Assembly (NCBI GenBank): GCA_002794785.1
Contig: NBBA01000001.1
Coordinates: forward strand, 4,526,001-4,590,000
DNA: 64,000 bases
Source: Coniferiporia sulphurascens
Taxonomy: Eukaryota; Basidiomycota; Agaricomycetes; Hymenochaetales; Hymenochaetaceae
Direction: 5' to 3'
The translations under genes and the position numbers were made by a program. Positions within the stretch are counted from its first letter, which is position 1. The number at the start of each line of letters is the position of its first letter. Of the stretch, positions 34,972 to 46,160 are shown piece after piece. A model generated the notes under the pieces. That model did no database searches. It worked only from the letters and a program-made list of their open reading frames with translations, and was not told where the DNA came from.

Positions 34972-35934
34972 ATGAGCGAAACTGATCCACGGAACTTGGA
35001 CCGTCCGGCGGTGGAAAACAAGGACAGCAGACACTACTATTCCCTAGTCACTTTTCAAGTGAGTTCGGCCTATACTAATTATCGTCACGAACGAGTGCTT
35101 ATTACTGCATCAGGTCGAGAACTGCTTGTTCCGAGTGCCGTCAAGCATTTTCGAGGAGCAATCCCATGTTTTCTGCGACATGTTCTTGATGTCAACAGAC
35201 GGCAATGGTGGGGACAGTGATGAAAATCCAATCTATCTCGCGGGAGCCGGAAAAGACGCATTTCGCGACTTATTGGAGCTCCTTTACCCGCGGTAAGCAA
35301 CGACGTTGATTTATATCGAAGTGACTGTACCGTCTTGCTAATTTCTAACAATGGGACGCTCTTCTCAAATCTCATATATCACAGCCTATGGACCGAAAAG
35401 CAAAGTTGGTTGGCCAGCCGATGGGTTGAAGTCTTGGATCTCGCAGCCATATGGGATTTTAAAACTGTCCGAAGTCTGGTCATTTCTGAGCTAGAGAGCT
35501 CCGACCTTGATACAGTCCGAAAGATCGAGGTTGCACACAAGCACGACATTAAACACTGGTACGTTCCGGCGTACATAGCACTGGCGAAACGGGACAAGCC
35601 ACTGGATGTCGCGGAGGCCGGCCGGTTTGGGTATGATTTCGCAGTGAAGATGATGCAAGTCCGCGAACGGAGGTTAGCACGGACTCAGAGTTTTAATGAG
35701 ACATTATGCTCCACGTGCGGATACATTAACAACTGGACTACCGACTCGAGTATCACGTCAATAAGGAAACCTATGAAAAAAGGCAAAAAAAAAAGTCTTA
35801 CACCGATTAACCCTTTCACTCCATCACCCAGTTTCGAAGGAGTAACGGAGGACCAAAAGTTGATCGAAGATATTAGAGAAAGTTTCCAGATTGGAGGTGC
35901 GCACAGGTGGTCTCCATTTCATATTATAAATTGA
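34972..35934 (+). CDS. BTB/POZ domain protein, copy e
   Basis: It starts MSETDPRNLDRPAVENK. After an intron (about 35059-35113) exon 2 gives VENCLFRVPSSIFEEQSHVF and IYLAGAGKDAFRDLLELLYP. Exon 3 gives ASRWVEVLDLAAIWDFKTV and KIEVAHKHDIKHWYVPAYIA. The tail has CSTCGY (CxxC), a Lys-rich stretch KKGKKKS and a C-terminal acidic helix. No frame break is seen. Closest to copy b. Several BTB core positions differ from the other copies (for example a Cys in VFCDMF), so the fold may be relaxed. Confidence 0.83.
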
Positions 35935-36681
35935 TGAGGGATAATCTTTTGAATGTCAGCATGAAAACATTGATCGCACAATATCATTTTTCACTACCTT
36001 TTCGAGGAACTCAGACATAATACAGACAGACTGACATTACTCCTGCTCCGATTTCAATGGCATTGGATAAAAGCCCCATGCTGCAGTCAAACGTTTTCAT
36101 ATTTACCACTATGGTGTGATTTTGGCAACACTCAACCACAAATCGCCATGACGAAAATGTCCCTTGATTGAGCAAGCTGTTAAATAGCGGATTCCAGCGT
36201 CGGGATACTCTATGAAGATATTCCACAGATGGCACTCCACCGTGCCCGTAAAAAAATACGTTAGCAACAGGGTCAAAGATGACCGTCCCAAATAGATTGT
36301 CGGAGTAGATAACAGAGTTGCAGTTTGAGCATGCTTGCGTCCGCTTCGCTAAACGTATCGCTCGAGTACGAGCAACTATAAACAAGACGGTCAATTTTAT
36401 GACTTAAGAGGCGCGAAAGTTGAAGCACAAGTGTACTCCATCTGATGTGTTCGCTACTCCATGTAGTTGGGCTACCCCCGTCAAATTTGCCGGTACCAAA
36501 TATCACAAGATTTCGAAGGGTTCCACTGCATGGGTCCGAGCTTCGAGCGTATCGCGATCAAGAGAAGGAAGGCATGCGGAAGACGTGCGGTAGGGTCATG
36601 GCACAGAATAGATTTGAGTATATCAACCTAGCAGCCTCGCAACATCACGCCCTTACAGTTCTATGCTACGGCGATCGTTCG
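35935..36681. other. intergenic region between BTB copies e and f
   Basis: About 750 bp, holding a decayed esterase fragment (listed separately) and, from about 36550, the upstream region shared with copy c. Confidence 0.5.
36230..36415 (-). pseudogene. carboxylesterase middle fragment
   Basis: The minus strand reads YSSDTFSEADASMLK and a frame-shifted GTVIFDPVANVFFYG. These correspond to NSSDTFSCLATADASILE and GTFAFVPVVDGSFIVE of the esterase at 37726-40131. Only this portion of one exon region remains, with frame breaks. It shows that an esterase once lay between copies e and f. Confidence 0.65.
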
Positions 36682-37632
36682 ATGAGTGAATCCAAGACGT
36701 TGAACCCACACCGCCCGGCGGTGGAAATGAGGGACGATAGATATTACTGTTCTTTGATTACCCTCCAAGTAAACTCGGCTTTAAATTACTTCCGTCATGA
36801 ATGAGGCGGGCGGCTAACAGTCACTGCAATCCAGGTTGAAGGCTGCTTATTCCGAGTTTCACCAAGTGCTTTCGAGGAACAGTCCCAAGTTTTCCGCGAC
36901 ATGTTCTCGATCCCGACAGATGGCAAGGAAGGAAATAGTGATGAAAACCCTATCTACCTCGCGGGGGTAAAATTAAACGTTTTTCGCGACTTCTTAGAGC
37001 TCCTTTACCCGCGGTAATGCTTGATTTATATTAAAGCGGTTATTCCACCTTGCCAATTGCAAGACTGACAACACGATGTTCCTCCTTGCAGATCACGTCG
37101 CAAAGACACTATCAGAATGGTTCAAGAACTTTGGTCGGCAGACCGCTGGATTGAGGTTTTGGACCTCGCGGGCATGTGGGATTTCAAACCTGTCCAGGAC
37201 CTGGCTATCTCTGAGCTTGAGCGTTGCGCCAATGGAATTGATGTAGTCCGTAGGATCGAGACCGCACACAAGCATGACATCAAACGCTGGTATGTGCCGA
37301 CATACACAGATCTGGCGAAACGAGAGAAGCCGTTAGAGACCACGGAGGCTATCCGACTTGGCTATGATTTCATGGTGAAGATAGCACAAGTCCGGGAACG
37401 GAGGGCGGCGCGGGGCACGAAACTCCTACGGTGCAACTCGTGCGGCGTTACGATGACGCATACACCCAACCCAAATCCCTTCGGAATATTCGGTGCTCCT
37501 CTAAATCCAAATCCAAATACCGATGATGAGTTAATCCGGAAAGACATAAAGGAAATTTTCGGAATCGATTGTGAGTATAGACGAGCCCCATCGCCTAATA
37601 AAACTGACGATGACAATTCGGCTGATTGTTAG
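36682..37632 (+). CDS. BTB/POZ domain protein, copy f
   Basis: It starts MSESKTLNPHRPAVEMR. Exon 2 gives VEGCLFRVSPSAFEEQSQVF and IYLAGVKLNVFRDFLELLYP. Exon 3 gives SADRWIEVLDLAGMWDFKPV and RIETAHKHDIKRWYVPTYTD. The tail has RCNSCGV (CxxC), then Asn/Pro repeats (NPNPFG, LNPNPNT) and an acidic end DDDNSADC. It is nearly the same as copy c in exon 3. Its stop lies about 90 bp from the stop of the esterase on the other strand, so the two genes are tightly convergent. Confidence 0.85.
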
Positions 37633-37725
37633 CCTGAACAAATAAACAGACAGGTCGAAAAGATGCTCATTTTGTTTTCAAATAGAGAAAGCAGCCTGAT
37701 GCGGCTGCTAATTTTATTTATTTAT

Positions 37726-40131
37726 TTATTGCGGCGTGACTTCAGCGACACTCCTCCAAAATTCGCACCGTTCCAACAATCCCTTGTCTGTCGCGAATGT
37801 TTGGACTTCAGCTTCTCCTGACTCTGTAACGTTGAACAGCATCTCGGTGCTGCCGGCAGCATACGTCGCCCAAGCCGGTGTGATGCTCTCCGGAAATAGT
37901 GGGTTGAAATTGGGATTAAGTGACTTAACGACACTGAGGAATGACCCTGCGAATGAGGCAGCTATCTGGGCGTTCGGGACCGTTGGCGTACTGGGTCATT
38001 CAGTATGAGTACTCGTATATAAAAAGGAAGGAAACTTTTTTTGAAGCTTTGCACTCACGCGCCAGTCGGGAAATAGTATGGGACATCGCCTCCGTGGTTT
38101 CCAGGTGGTACAGCGAATTCACCCTGAATAGCAGTATTAGTCGTGCCCGCATATTGGTGCGACGCGTAGAATCGACTTGCCTTGAATGAGCGTCCCTTAA
38201 ACGCATTAAGTAAGGCGTAAGTTGGGCAGATAAAGATAGCTTCACGTCACGAGGGATAGACGAAGAGATCGGTTAGCTACATGACATTTAGTTAGTAGAT
38301 AATCAGAGAAAAAACACATACATTCTCCCATAACAGCGATTGCCTGGTCGACAACAGTGTCAAGTCCGATACCTGTATATTGACGAACAGTAGCTTCGAT
38401 TTGCGAATTTCCAAAATTGGGGAAAAGTTGGCTAGTGTAGTCTGAGAGCGATATATTCGAAGTGGCGTCGCTATCCACGAAGATTCGGCCCTCGAAAGTG
38501 TTGGTTACCGAGAAGAGCACGTCCTGTACCCAAATAACATCAGAATAAGTAATTGTTTTCTTAGCGGAAGAACCTAGCACTTACACCATTGAGTTTTCCC
38601 TTTAGAATGGTTTGTATGGGACGCTCCACAATGAACGAACCGTCGACAACGGGGACAAAGGCGAACGTGCCAAAGAAGTTGCTAAGACTAATAGCGGAGT
38701 TTGCAGTTTCGAGTATGCTCGCGTCCGCGGTAGCTAAGCATGAGAATGTATCGCTCGAGTTCGAGCAACTAGATGTAAGACAGTCAGTTATATGACCGAG
38801 AAGCACATAGAATTTAAGCTTAAGCGTACCCGACTTGCTGGACGACTTCAGAATACAGTTGCTGAATAGGATTGAGTAAATACCTCGGTTTACATAATAG
38901 CGTTTTAGGTATAACTACCTCTGGGGCGGCATCATTATAATTGTATTGAGAAGGAAGGAACGTTGAACTCGTCATGCCGGCGCGGAAAAGCGGAGGCTGG
39001 GTGTTTCCGCCGTGTGCTACGATGTGCTGCAAGACGGAACCAGCGCCTGCATTTGTTTCATCAGAAAATATGAACAAATCGTAACTTATAATCACTAAAT
39101 CTCAAACCTGCGGATTCGCCCCAAATCGTCACTTTTCCTGGGTCACCACCGAACTTTGATATCTACGTACGCGGGAGCGGAGTTAGCGGATGTGTGGTTC
39201 CGTGTATCGAACCGACTAACATGTTCTTGTACCCATTTCAGTGCAAACTCCTGGTCCACTGAAAATGTTGTAGATAACCCCAGTTAAATCAAACCTGATT
39301 AACATGTAGTAAAGGGAATAAATGCTTACACAACCCAGCGTTTAGAACACCGTGCTCCTTTATCTCACTGCCTGCAAGGAAACCTATACAGACACGCGTC
39401 AGGATTATCCAATTGCTCTGCGTTTGCAATATTACTTGCCGAATAAACCGAGGCGATATTGGATCTCTACGACCACCACTCCGCCGTTGGCATCTTGTAT
39501 GAGATCTCCACCGTAAGCTCCGGTCGTACTGCCAGATACATATCTTAACGAAACATCAACTCGGTTAGCAACGAACCACGCAACTAGACGAGCATCAAGC
39601 TGTACACTCACCCGCCACCGTGAATCCACACAACCACCGGCATCCTAAGATCAGGATTGACTCCTCCTTGTACGAACACACTATACAGAAAACAATTATC
39701 ACCCTTCAACCCTTGCATTGATTTATTTGTACCCACTTAAGAAATAAACAGTCTTCAATGTCCGCTGCTCGCTTCACAAGTCGAGAAGAGACTGTCGGTG
39801 CGGTGCCCGTACTTCCTTGTGGGCATTCTGGTGGTTGTGTGTTCGCAGATTGTATGCCTTTTACTACCGCCGGAGAGGCAGGCGCTTGAAACCTCAACTG
39901 CCCTGGAGATCGATAAGGCGTGAATGAACTGCGTTGTGTACTGAAGATTTTTTTCATACCAATTGGGGGACTCGCATAACGTATTCCGAGGAATGAGGTG
40001 ACATTGGACGTCGCATTAAGCGTAGCTTGATATGTTGCATAGCCTAGATCAACAGTCTGGGAACTCGCAGTAGCTCGACCCAATATGTTCGCAAGAACGA
40101 GAGCATTGGCCGCAAGATCGAGTATTCTCAT
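37726..40131 (-). CDS. secreted type B carboxylesterase, copy E1
   Basis: Alpha/beta-hydrolase of the carboxylesterase/cholinesterase family; it would cleave ester substrates outside the cell. It starts MRILDLAANALVLANILGRA, a signal peptide. Ordered motifs: TSFLGIRYASPP, EDCLFLK, oxyanion hole VVVWIHGGG (about 39610-39640), EIQYRLGLFG, DQEFALKWVQEHV, nucleophile elbow GKVTIWGESAG with the catalytic Ser (about 39110-39140), TNTFEGRIF, and a C-terminal GNHGGDVPYYF holding the likely catalytic His. About ten exons; the last ends RSVAEVTPQ. The intron after LGLF uses a GC donor (39438-39439). It has two closely related copies downstream and relics upstream. I see no frame break. Confidence 0.87.
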
Positions 40132-41654
40132 TTTGCCGAAGGAGGGAGAGAAAAGCAGGAATACAGGGGTGGGTGTCAGCCAGAGATTATATGCTCAGGG
40201 GATGCTCCATTCATGCTGACAGTCGTCACGGTCCGTCTTGGCTACCGGGCCTTGCGGAAACATAAAAGACTTTGCGTCACCACTTAAATCTACGGATCAG
40301 ACAGCTGGTCCAAAATTTTATAGGCCCCTTCGGTGAACACGATGTGGGTCGTTTTAACGCGAATCGAAGGGGCAGGATGACATCTGACCGTGCTTCAGTG
40401 GGCCGAAAGCATACGGGAAATCCACCGAAAGCCCTTAAGATCTTCAGCCACCTGAGGTGTAATGCGCCGTTCGCGAGCGCAATGTGACAGCAAAGCAAAA
40501 TCCAAGTATAAAGCGAAGCGAAACGCCCAATAAAGTCATAGAACTCTCACGTGGATAGACCGCAGGGCCGTTGGCGAAGCACACGTGAGCGAGACGGGAT
40601 TTGAGCGGTCACTGATGTTGAAGTCCCTATTTGCAGGGCGAAGGAGAAAGCGGTGTGGAGAACTTCTTCTTCATGTAAGAACAGCATCCACGCGGCCCGG
40701 AGTTTCTAAGCTGCGACACATCGAGCAGCGTCCCTTTAGACACGAGCTTGAGAATCTACCGGAGAAGTGACACCGAGATGGCTGGCGTGATGAATCGATA
40801 ATGGCCACGACGAGTGCCGCGGTGGGAAGAGCCTTCGTCTTGTCATGTGCACAGACCACAGGATGTTGCATTTCCATTTGATCAGTTGTGGTGGGAAGAT
40901 ATCATGCGGCGAAACTAGAACCGAAGAAAGATGGAATGAAATGGAGAAAGACCCGAGAATATCACGGCAGTACGAAGGTGAACCCGAGAGCGTTGGTGCG
41001 GAACCGTCAAATGCAGATACGATATTGTCATGAAGGCGCCTGAGCAGAAGAGATTGCAATATTTCGTGCCAGAATCGTATCATCACGGCATCTGATTAGT
41101 CAGCTTCGGGAGCAAATGTCCCACGGGCCGCTGTATTTCCAAAACTCGGAATTCGAATCGCATGATGATTCTACACACAACTACCCGTATCAATAGGAAT
41201 CAGATGGAGTAGGAAATAAAAGTGGAGCAGAAGGCCAGTCCTGCGACAGGAATCCCGAAACGATAACTATAGTTATTTGTATTTAAGAAAACCTCTTGCA
41301 GTTGATGTAGCTAGATAGTGGGTTCAAGTTGGACCAAGAAGAACAGCCACAACTTGAAGTGCCGGTCATTAACGCAACACATTAATTTTGTAAAAAATAT
41401 GGAGACGGGGGGGAAGTGGGTTGAAGAAATTTATCTCAGGCATCGAAGTTCATGTCTGTTAACGGCCTTCATCATTGTCTTCTGATGATTGATGGCAGCT
41501 CGTCTGGCCTTTAATAAAACGTGAGAAGGCTGCAATGATACTTTACAGGTACTTTAATCGAACAAAAATCACAATAGGACGGGGGTATGTTCATTCTGTT
41601 CTCAAAAGCACAAAAAAACCGCCGTCTCTACCATCGGGCAGCTACATGCCATCT
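40132..41654. other. intergenic region between esterases E1 and E2
   Basis: About 1.5 kb. It holds the promoter of E1 (left part) and the 3' flank of E2 (right part). Open frames such as 40736-41086 have no recognisable product. Confidence 0.4.
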
Positions 41655-44300
41655 CTATTGCGGCGTGAACGCAGCGACACTCGCCCAGAATTTGCACCGT
41701 TCTAACAAGGCGTTGTCTGTTGAGAATAACCGGACTTGAGCTTCACCAGACTCCGTAACGTTGAACAACATCTCCGCAGCACCATCGTAATACGTGGGCC
41801 AAACCGGCGTTATGCTCTCTGAAAATAGAGGGTTGAAATCTGGGTTGAGTGATTTCACGACGCTCAGGAACGACCCCGCAAAGGAGGCAGCTAATTGCGC
41901 ATTTGGGATCGATTGCGGACTGGGTCGTCGAAAATGAGCACTTGTTACAAAAGAGGAGAGGAGCTCGAAACCCCGCACTCACGAGCTATCCGGGAAGTAA
42001 TAGGCCACATCGGATCCGTGGTTCCCAGGCTGCACGGCGAACTCACCCTGGACGAAAACATCAGCTGTGGATAAAAGTAGGCAAGGCACGGAATAACGTA
42101 CCTTAAAAGATCGTCCAGCAAATGCATTGAGCAGGGCGTAAGTTGGACAAATGAAGATGGCTTCAAACCGTCAGGAAGGTCAGCTACGCAATAGCGACGA
42201 GTAAATGAAAGAGGGGAAACAAGAACACACATTCGCCCATAACTCCGATTGCCTGATCAACAACTGTGTCAAGACCAATACCAGTATATTGAAGAACAGC
42301 GGCTTCAAGCTGCGCTTCCTTGAAAGTAGGGAAAAGTTGACTGATGTAATCTGAGAGCGACATGTTCGAAGTGATAATGCTATTCACGAAAATCCTGCCC
42401 TCGAAAGTATTGGTTACAGAGAAGAGTGTATCCTTCATACGAAACAACGTACAAATTAAATGTGAGTTTAGCATTTAAAGTCTGTGAGCATGATACGATA
42501 CTTACGCCGTTGAGAATCCTTCGTGAGATAGTTTGCGTAGGGCGCTCCACAATAAACGATCCATCAACAACGGGGACGAAGGTGAACGTGCCAAAGAAAT
42601 TTTGATGGCATATATTCGAGTTTGCTGTTTCAAGCAGACTCGCGTCCGCGGTGACTAAGCACGAGAATGTGTCCGTCGAGTTCGAGCAGCTGGCGATGGG
42701 AAAATCAGTTATACATCTAGGAGGTACGAGTAATGTAGCACAGAACGTACCCAGCTTGTTGGACGACTTCGGAATACAGTTGCTGAATGAGTGCGTTTAA
42801 TTACCTTAGCATACTTAATAGCATTTCGAGGATAACTACCTCCGGGATGGTATCGTTGTAATTGTATTGTGGAGGAAGGTATGTTGAGCTAGTCATACCC
42901 GCGCGGAAGAGTGACGGTTGCGTGTTACCGCCGTGAGCTACTATGTGCTGCAAGACAGAGCCAGCACCTTCGTCCGCCGCAGTCAGTTAATGTCAAATGT
43001 ATTAACTTGAACACTTTGATCTCGAACCTGCCGATTCACCCCAAATCGTTACTTTTTTCGGGTCTCCGCCAAAGTTCGATATCTACGAAGAAAATTTACG
43101 GAGTAAGTATTAAATAAATATAACTAACGATATAAATAAAGGATGGTCATATGAACAACCATCTTACTAAGTGAATGATAATGCAACGATAACACCATAC
43201 AGATAGGAGCTATGATAGTTATAGTATACATAGCTCATGGTAGATGTATATAAGGAGAGCTGGTCTCTACTACGAAATACATTGGTTTACACTGATAACC
43301 CCGTTTCTCTACCCAACTACCACTGCACCTCATCGTCTACCACAACGTGCATAGATTTTAAGAGTAAGTAACAAGAATCGCATGTTGGTCGATAAAGGGG
43401 ACTAACATGCTCTTGTACCCATTTAAGCACAAGTTCCTGGTCCACTGAAAACGACTCGGCTATATCAATTATGACCGATGCAGAAAAGGAAATGCTTACA
43501 CAACCCGGCGTTCAAAGCACCAAGCTTTTTCATCTCGCTCCCTGAGAGAAAGCCTGTACGGAGATCAGTCAGAACGCCGTACAATTGTCTACTCCTGCAA
43601 AGACACTCAGGCTAGTACTCGCCAAAAAGGCCAAGGCGATACTGGATTACCACGACTACGACTCCGCCGTTGGCGTCTTGTATAAGATCGACACCATTAT
43701 ATTGGTTCGCGTCCCCAGAAACATATCTTGATGAAACATGAAGTCAGTCAGCATCAAGGAATCAGGCTATGCACTGACCCGCCGCCATGAATCCATACGA
43801 CTACTGGCATCCCAAGGTCTGGGCTAACCTCTCCTTGCACGAATACACTTGAGAAAAACAGTTTACTGGCAATTCGTGAATCACTAGGTTACACACTCAC
43901 TTAAGAAATAGACAGTCTTCAATGTCCACCGTTCGCTTAAAGAGCTGGATGGGACTTGTGGATGCAGTACCCATGGCCCCTTGCGGACATCCTGGCGGCT
44001 GCGTGTTCGCGAGCTGGGTACCCTCGACTTTCAACGGAGAAACGGGTGCCTGAAACCTCAATTGTCCTGGGATTGGATTGGAAAGTTAGTGATGAACCGG
44101 ATTACGTTTCTGACGGGCGTACCCGTTGGAGGACTTGCATAGCGTATCCCGAGAAATGATGTAACATTGGAAGTTGCGTCAAGCGTAGCTTGATATGTCG
44201 AGTACCCCAGGTCGACAATTAGAGGGCTTGGGATAGCTTGACTAAACGCAATTGCAACTTGAAGGACAAGAGTACTGGCGGCTAGATTAAGAGTCTTCAT
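41655..44300 (-). CDS. secreted type B carboxylesterase, copy E2
   Basis: Paralogue of E1 with the same exon order. I place the start at 44300 (MKTLNLAASTLVLQVAIAF, signal peptide) because E1 and E3 begin at the equivalent Met; an in-frame ATG three codons earlier (44309) is possible. It keeps TSFLGIRYASPP, QYRLGLFG, the nucleophile elbow KVTIWGESAG and the His region GNHGSDVAYYF, and ends FWASVAAFTPQ. Two oddities: a solo LTR (43108-43363) sits inside the intron after QEHV, and the intron after LGLF has a GC donor (43621-43622) as in E1. No coding break was seen, but not every exon was checked base by base. Confidence 0.82.
43108..43363 (+). mobile_element. solo LTR of the copia element, inside an E2 intron
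   Basis: 256-bp LTR in the opposite orientation to the full element (it begins TATTAAATAAA and ends TTTTAAGA on this strand), flanked by the perfect 5-bp duplication GTAAG (43103-43107 and 43364-43368). It lies between the donor near 43404 and the acceptor near 43086 of the esterase intron. Confidence 0.92.
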
Positions 44301-44589
44301 TTTCGTCAAGATTGAAAAAAGGGGAGTAAGACCTGCAAGAGGGGTGTTGGAAGGGCTTTATACAGTACACCCAGGGCCATCTTGTTGATGCTGACAGTAA
44401 TCTATGTCTGTCTCATCGGTGAATGAAACGAGAAAAACGAGTCCATGACTCAAGTGCTGGATCACCGCTCAGAGTCCTGTCCTTGTTGCGCAGCAGGTTT
44501 AGTAAGGAACGTACTACTTAAGTGAGCTTCCATTTGATGCCTCATGCTCTGTAAGTGGGTTTGGTCAGGAATGGCAGCAAAAGCAATCG

Positions 44590-44750
44590 GTCGCTTGTTG
44601 TCAGTGCTAGTGATCGGTTGACGAACGATCATCGTCCTGTCAATAAAATGATTGATCGGTTCTGCATTTTCTATAAAAACCATAACTGGAGATTGAACCT
44701 ATAACTAGCTTTACAAGTGATTCAATTACCAAATTACCTCTGCACTACGA
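44590..44750 (-). repeat. tRNA-derived SINE-like element 1
   Basis: On the minus strand a perfect RNA polymerase III A box TAGTGCAGAGG (44737-44747) is followed after 37 nt by a B-box-like GGTTCAATCTCC (44688-44699). A further shared segment CAGAACCGATC follows (44654-44664). The same parts, order and spacing occur on the plus strand at 45065-45200. It does not fold as a complete tRNA. The 3' end is undefined. Confidence 0.5.
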
Positions 44751-45064
44751 AAGCTTTATTTTCCTTTATTATTAAAAAGGCAATATTATAGCACATGGCA
44801 GAGGCTACTCGCCCCTCCACCACTAATATTACTACCACCACACGTATCTGTCTGACCACACCCTTACGGAGTCGGAGTACTATTACACACTGTCCTCGTC
44901 TTCATCGAACTCAAGTATCGGTTCGCGCGCGACGAGGAAGGTCCTCGCCGCGGTGCGCCGTCCGAGCAGCAGCGGCCGCAAAAGAACTGGACGAGACCGC
45001 CCAGTGCGTGTCTGTTTCTCCTCTCCGGAGTCCTGTGCTCCTGCGCCGCACGTCGCTGACACTT

Positions 45065-45200
45065 TTGTAGTGCCGTGGTAATTAGCTTATTAATTTAATT
45101 GGAAGACTGGTTGTGGGTTCAATCCATGTTTAGGCATTTTTTGTTGAAATTTCAGAACCGATCGATCGCTTTTACTCCGGTAATTGGTTTGGTAATGAGC
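45065..45200 (+). repeat. tRNA-derived SINE-like element 2
   Basis: A box TAGTGCCGTGG (45068-45078), 37-nt spacer, B box GGTTCAATCC (45116-45125), then CAGAACCGATC (45153-45163). It matches element 1 in order and spacing but points the other way, with the heads facing each other about 310 bp apart. Confidence 0.5.
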
Positions 45201-46160
45201 GGTGTGTTTTCAGCTCGCGGCGATCGTTTCCCCTTAGATAACAGTAGAAAAGTATAAACTGTACAGTCGGGCGCATATAGTCGCGCCCGAGGCATCCGCG
45301 CACCTCAGTCTAATTGACCCGGGCTGAGATATTTGTACATGCTCCATTCTGAGGGACGTGCCAGTGTTTGAGTTGCCACTGGCATTTGGGCTCGGGAGCA
45401 AGGCACTCGGACTGACAAGTCGGAGTTGAAACGATCCGAATGGAAAGAGGAAAAAGATCTTCCGCCCGTATGGTCCGAAATAGGGACGATGTCTGAACTC
45501 CGACGCAAATCCATCCTTTCGGATTACTGTAGTTATAGCACTTGTCAGGTTGCTGTGGGTTCATTGTTATGTGGGCCTCGCTCGACACTGCAAGTGTTGG
45601 AGAAAGTGACTATCCAATAGTACTTGCAGTTGAGTAGTTCAGATGCCGCGTCTCTGTTGCTTCCGCTAACTTGAACTACTCACAGCATTACATAACATGA
45701 TGGATCCTTGCTTAATGGCCCCCTCGCTTTGACTCCACATAGGATGCCGTAAGAGGTACGCAGATACCCCGTCTGCGCGTTTCTAAAAAGCTTCAATTAA
45801 GGTTACCATTTATCGGTACGGCTTTTGGACCGCTCTGCGCATGATCGTCGCACAGCAGCAAACTGCGGATAGTGACGCAGCAGCAATAGATAGACTGTCT
45901 TATGCGGCTCGAGCCTGTTCAAATCCATTGATCCCTTATACGGTGTCTATCTCAGAGACGAAAGACAGGTTCTCTTCTATGGCTCTGTTGCGTTTTCGCG
46001 TTTAGCGGATGGGTAAACCAAGAAGCCTCATCATCCAATAGGACGCTATGCCAAGTCCTTCGAGCACGAGATTGAAATTGCGAGCGGTGTATAATGGTTC
46101 CTTTTCAAAAATTTCATAAAAATTTACAATAGGAGGCTCACAAAACGGTCATAAAATCCT
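45201..46160. other. intergenic region upstream of E2 and downstream of E3
   Basis: About 960 bp beyond the SINE-like pair. No gene or repeat is recognised. Confidence 0.4.
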
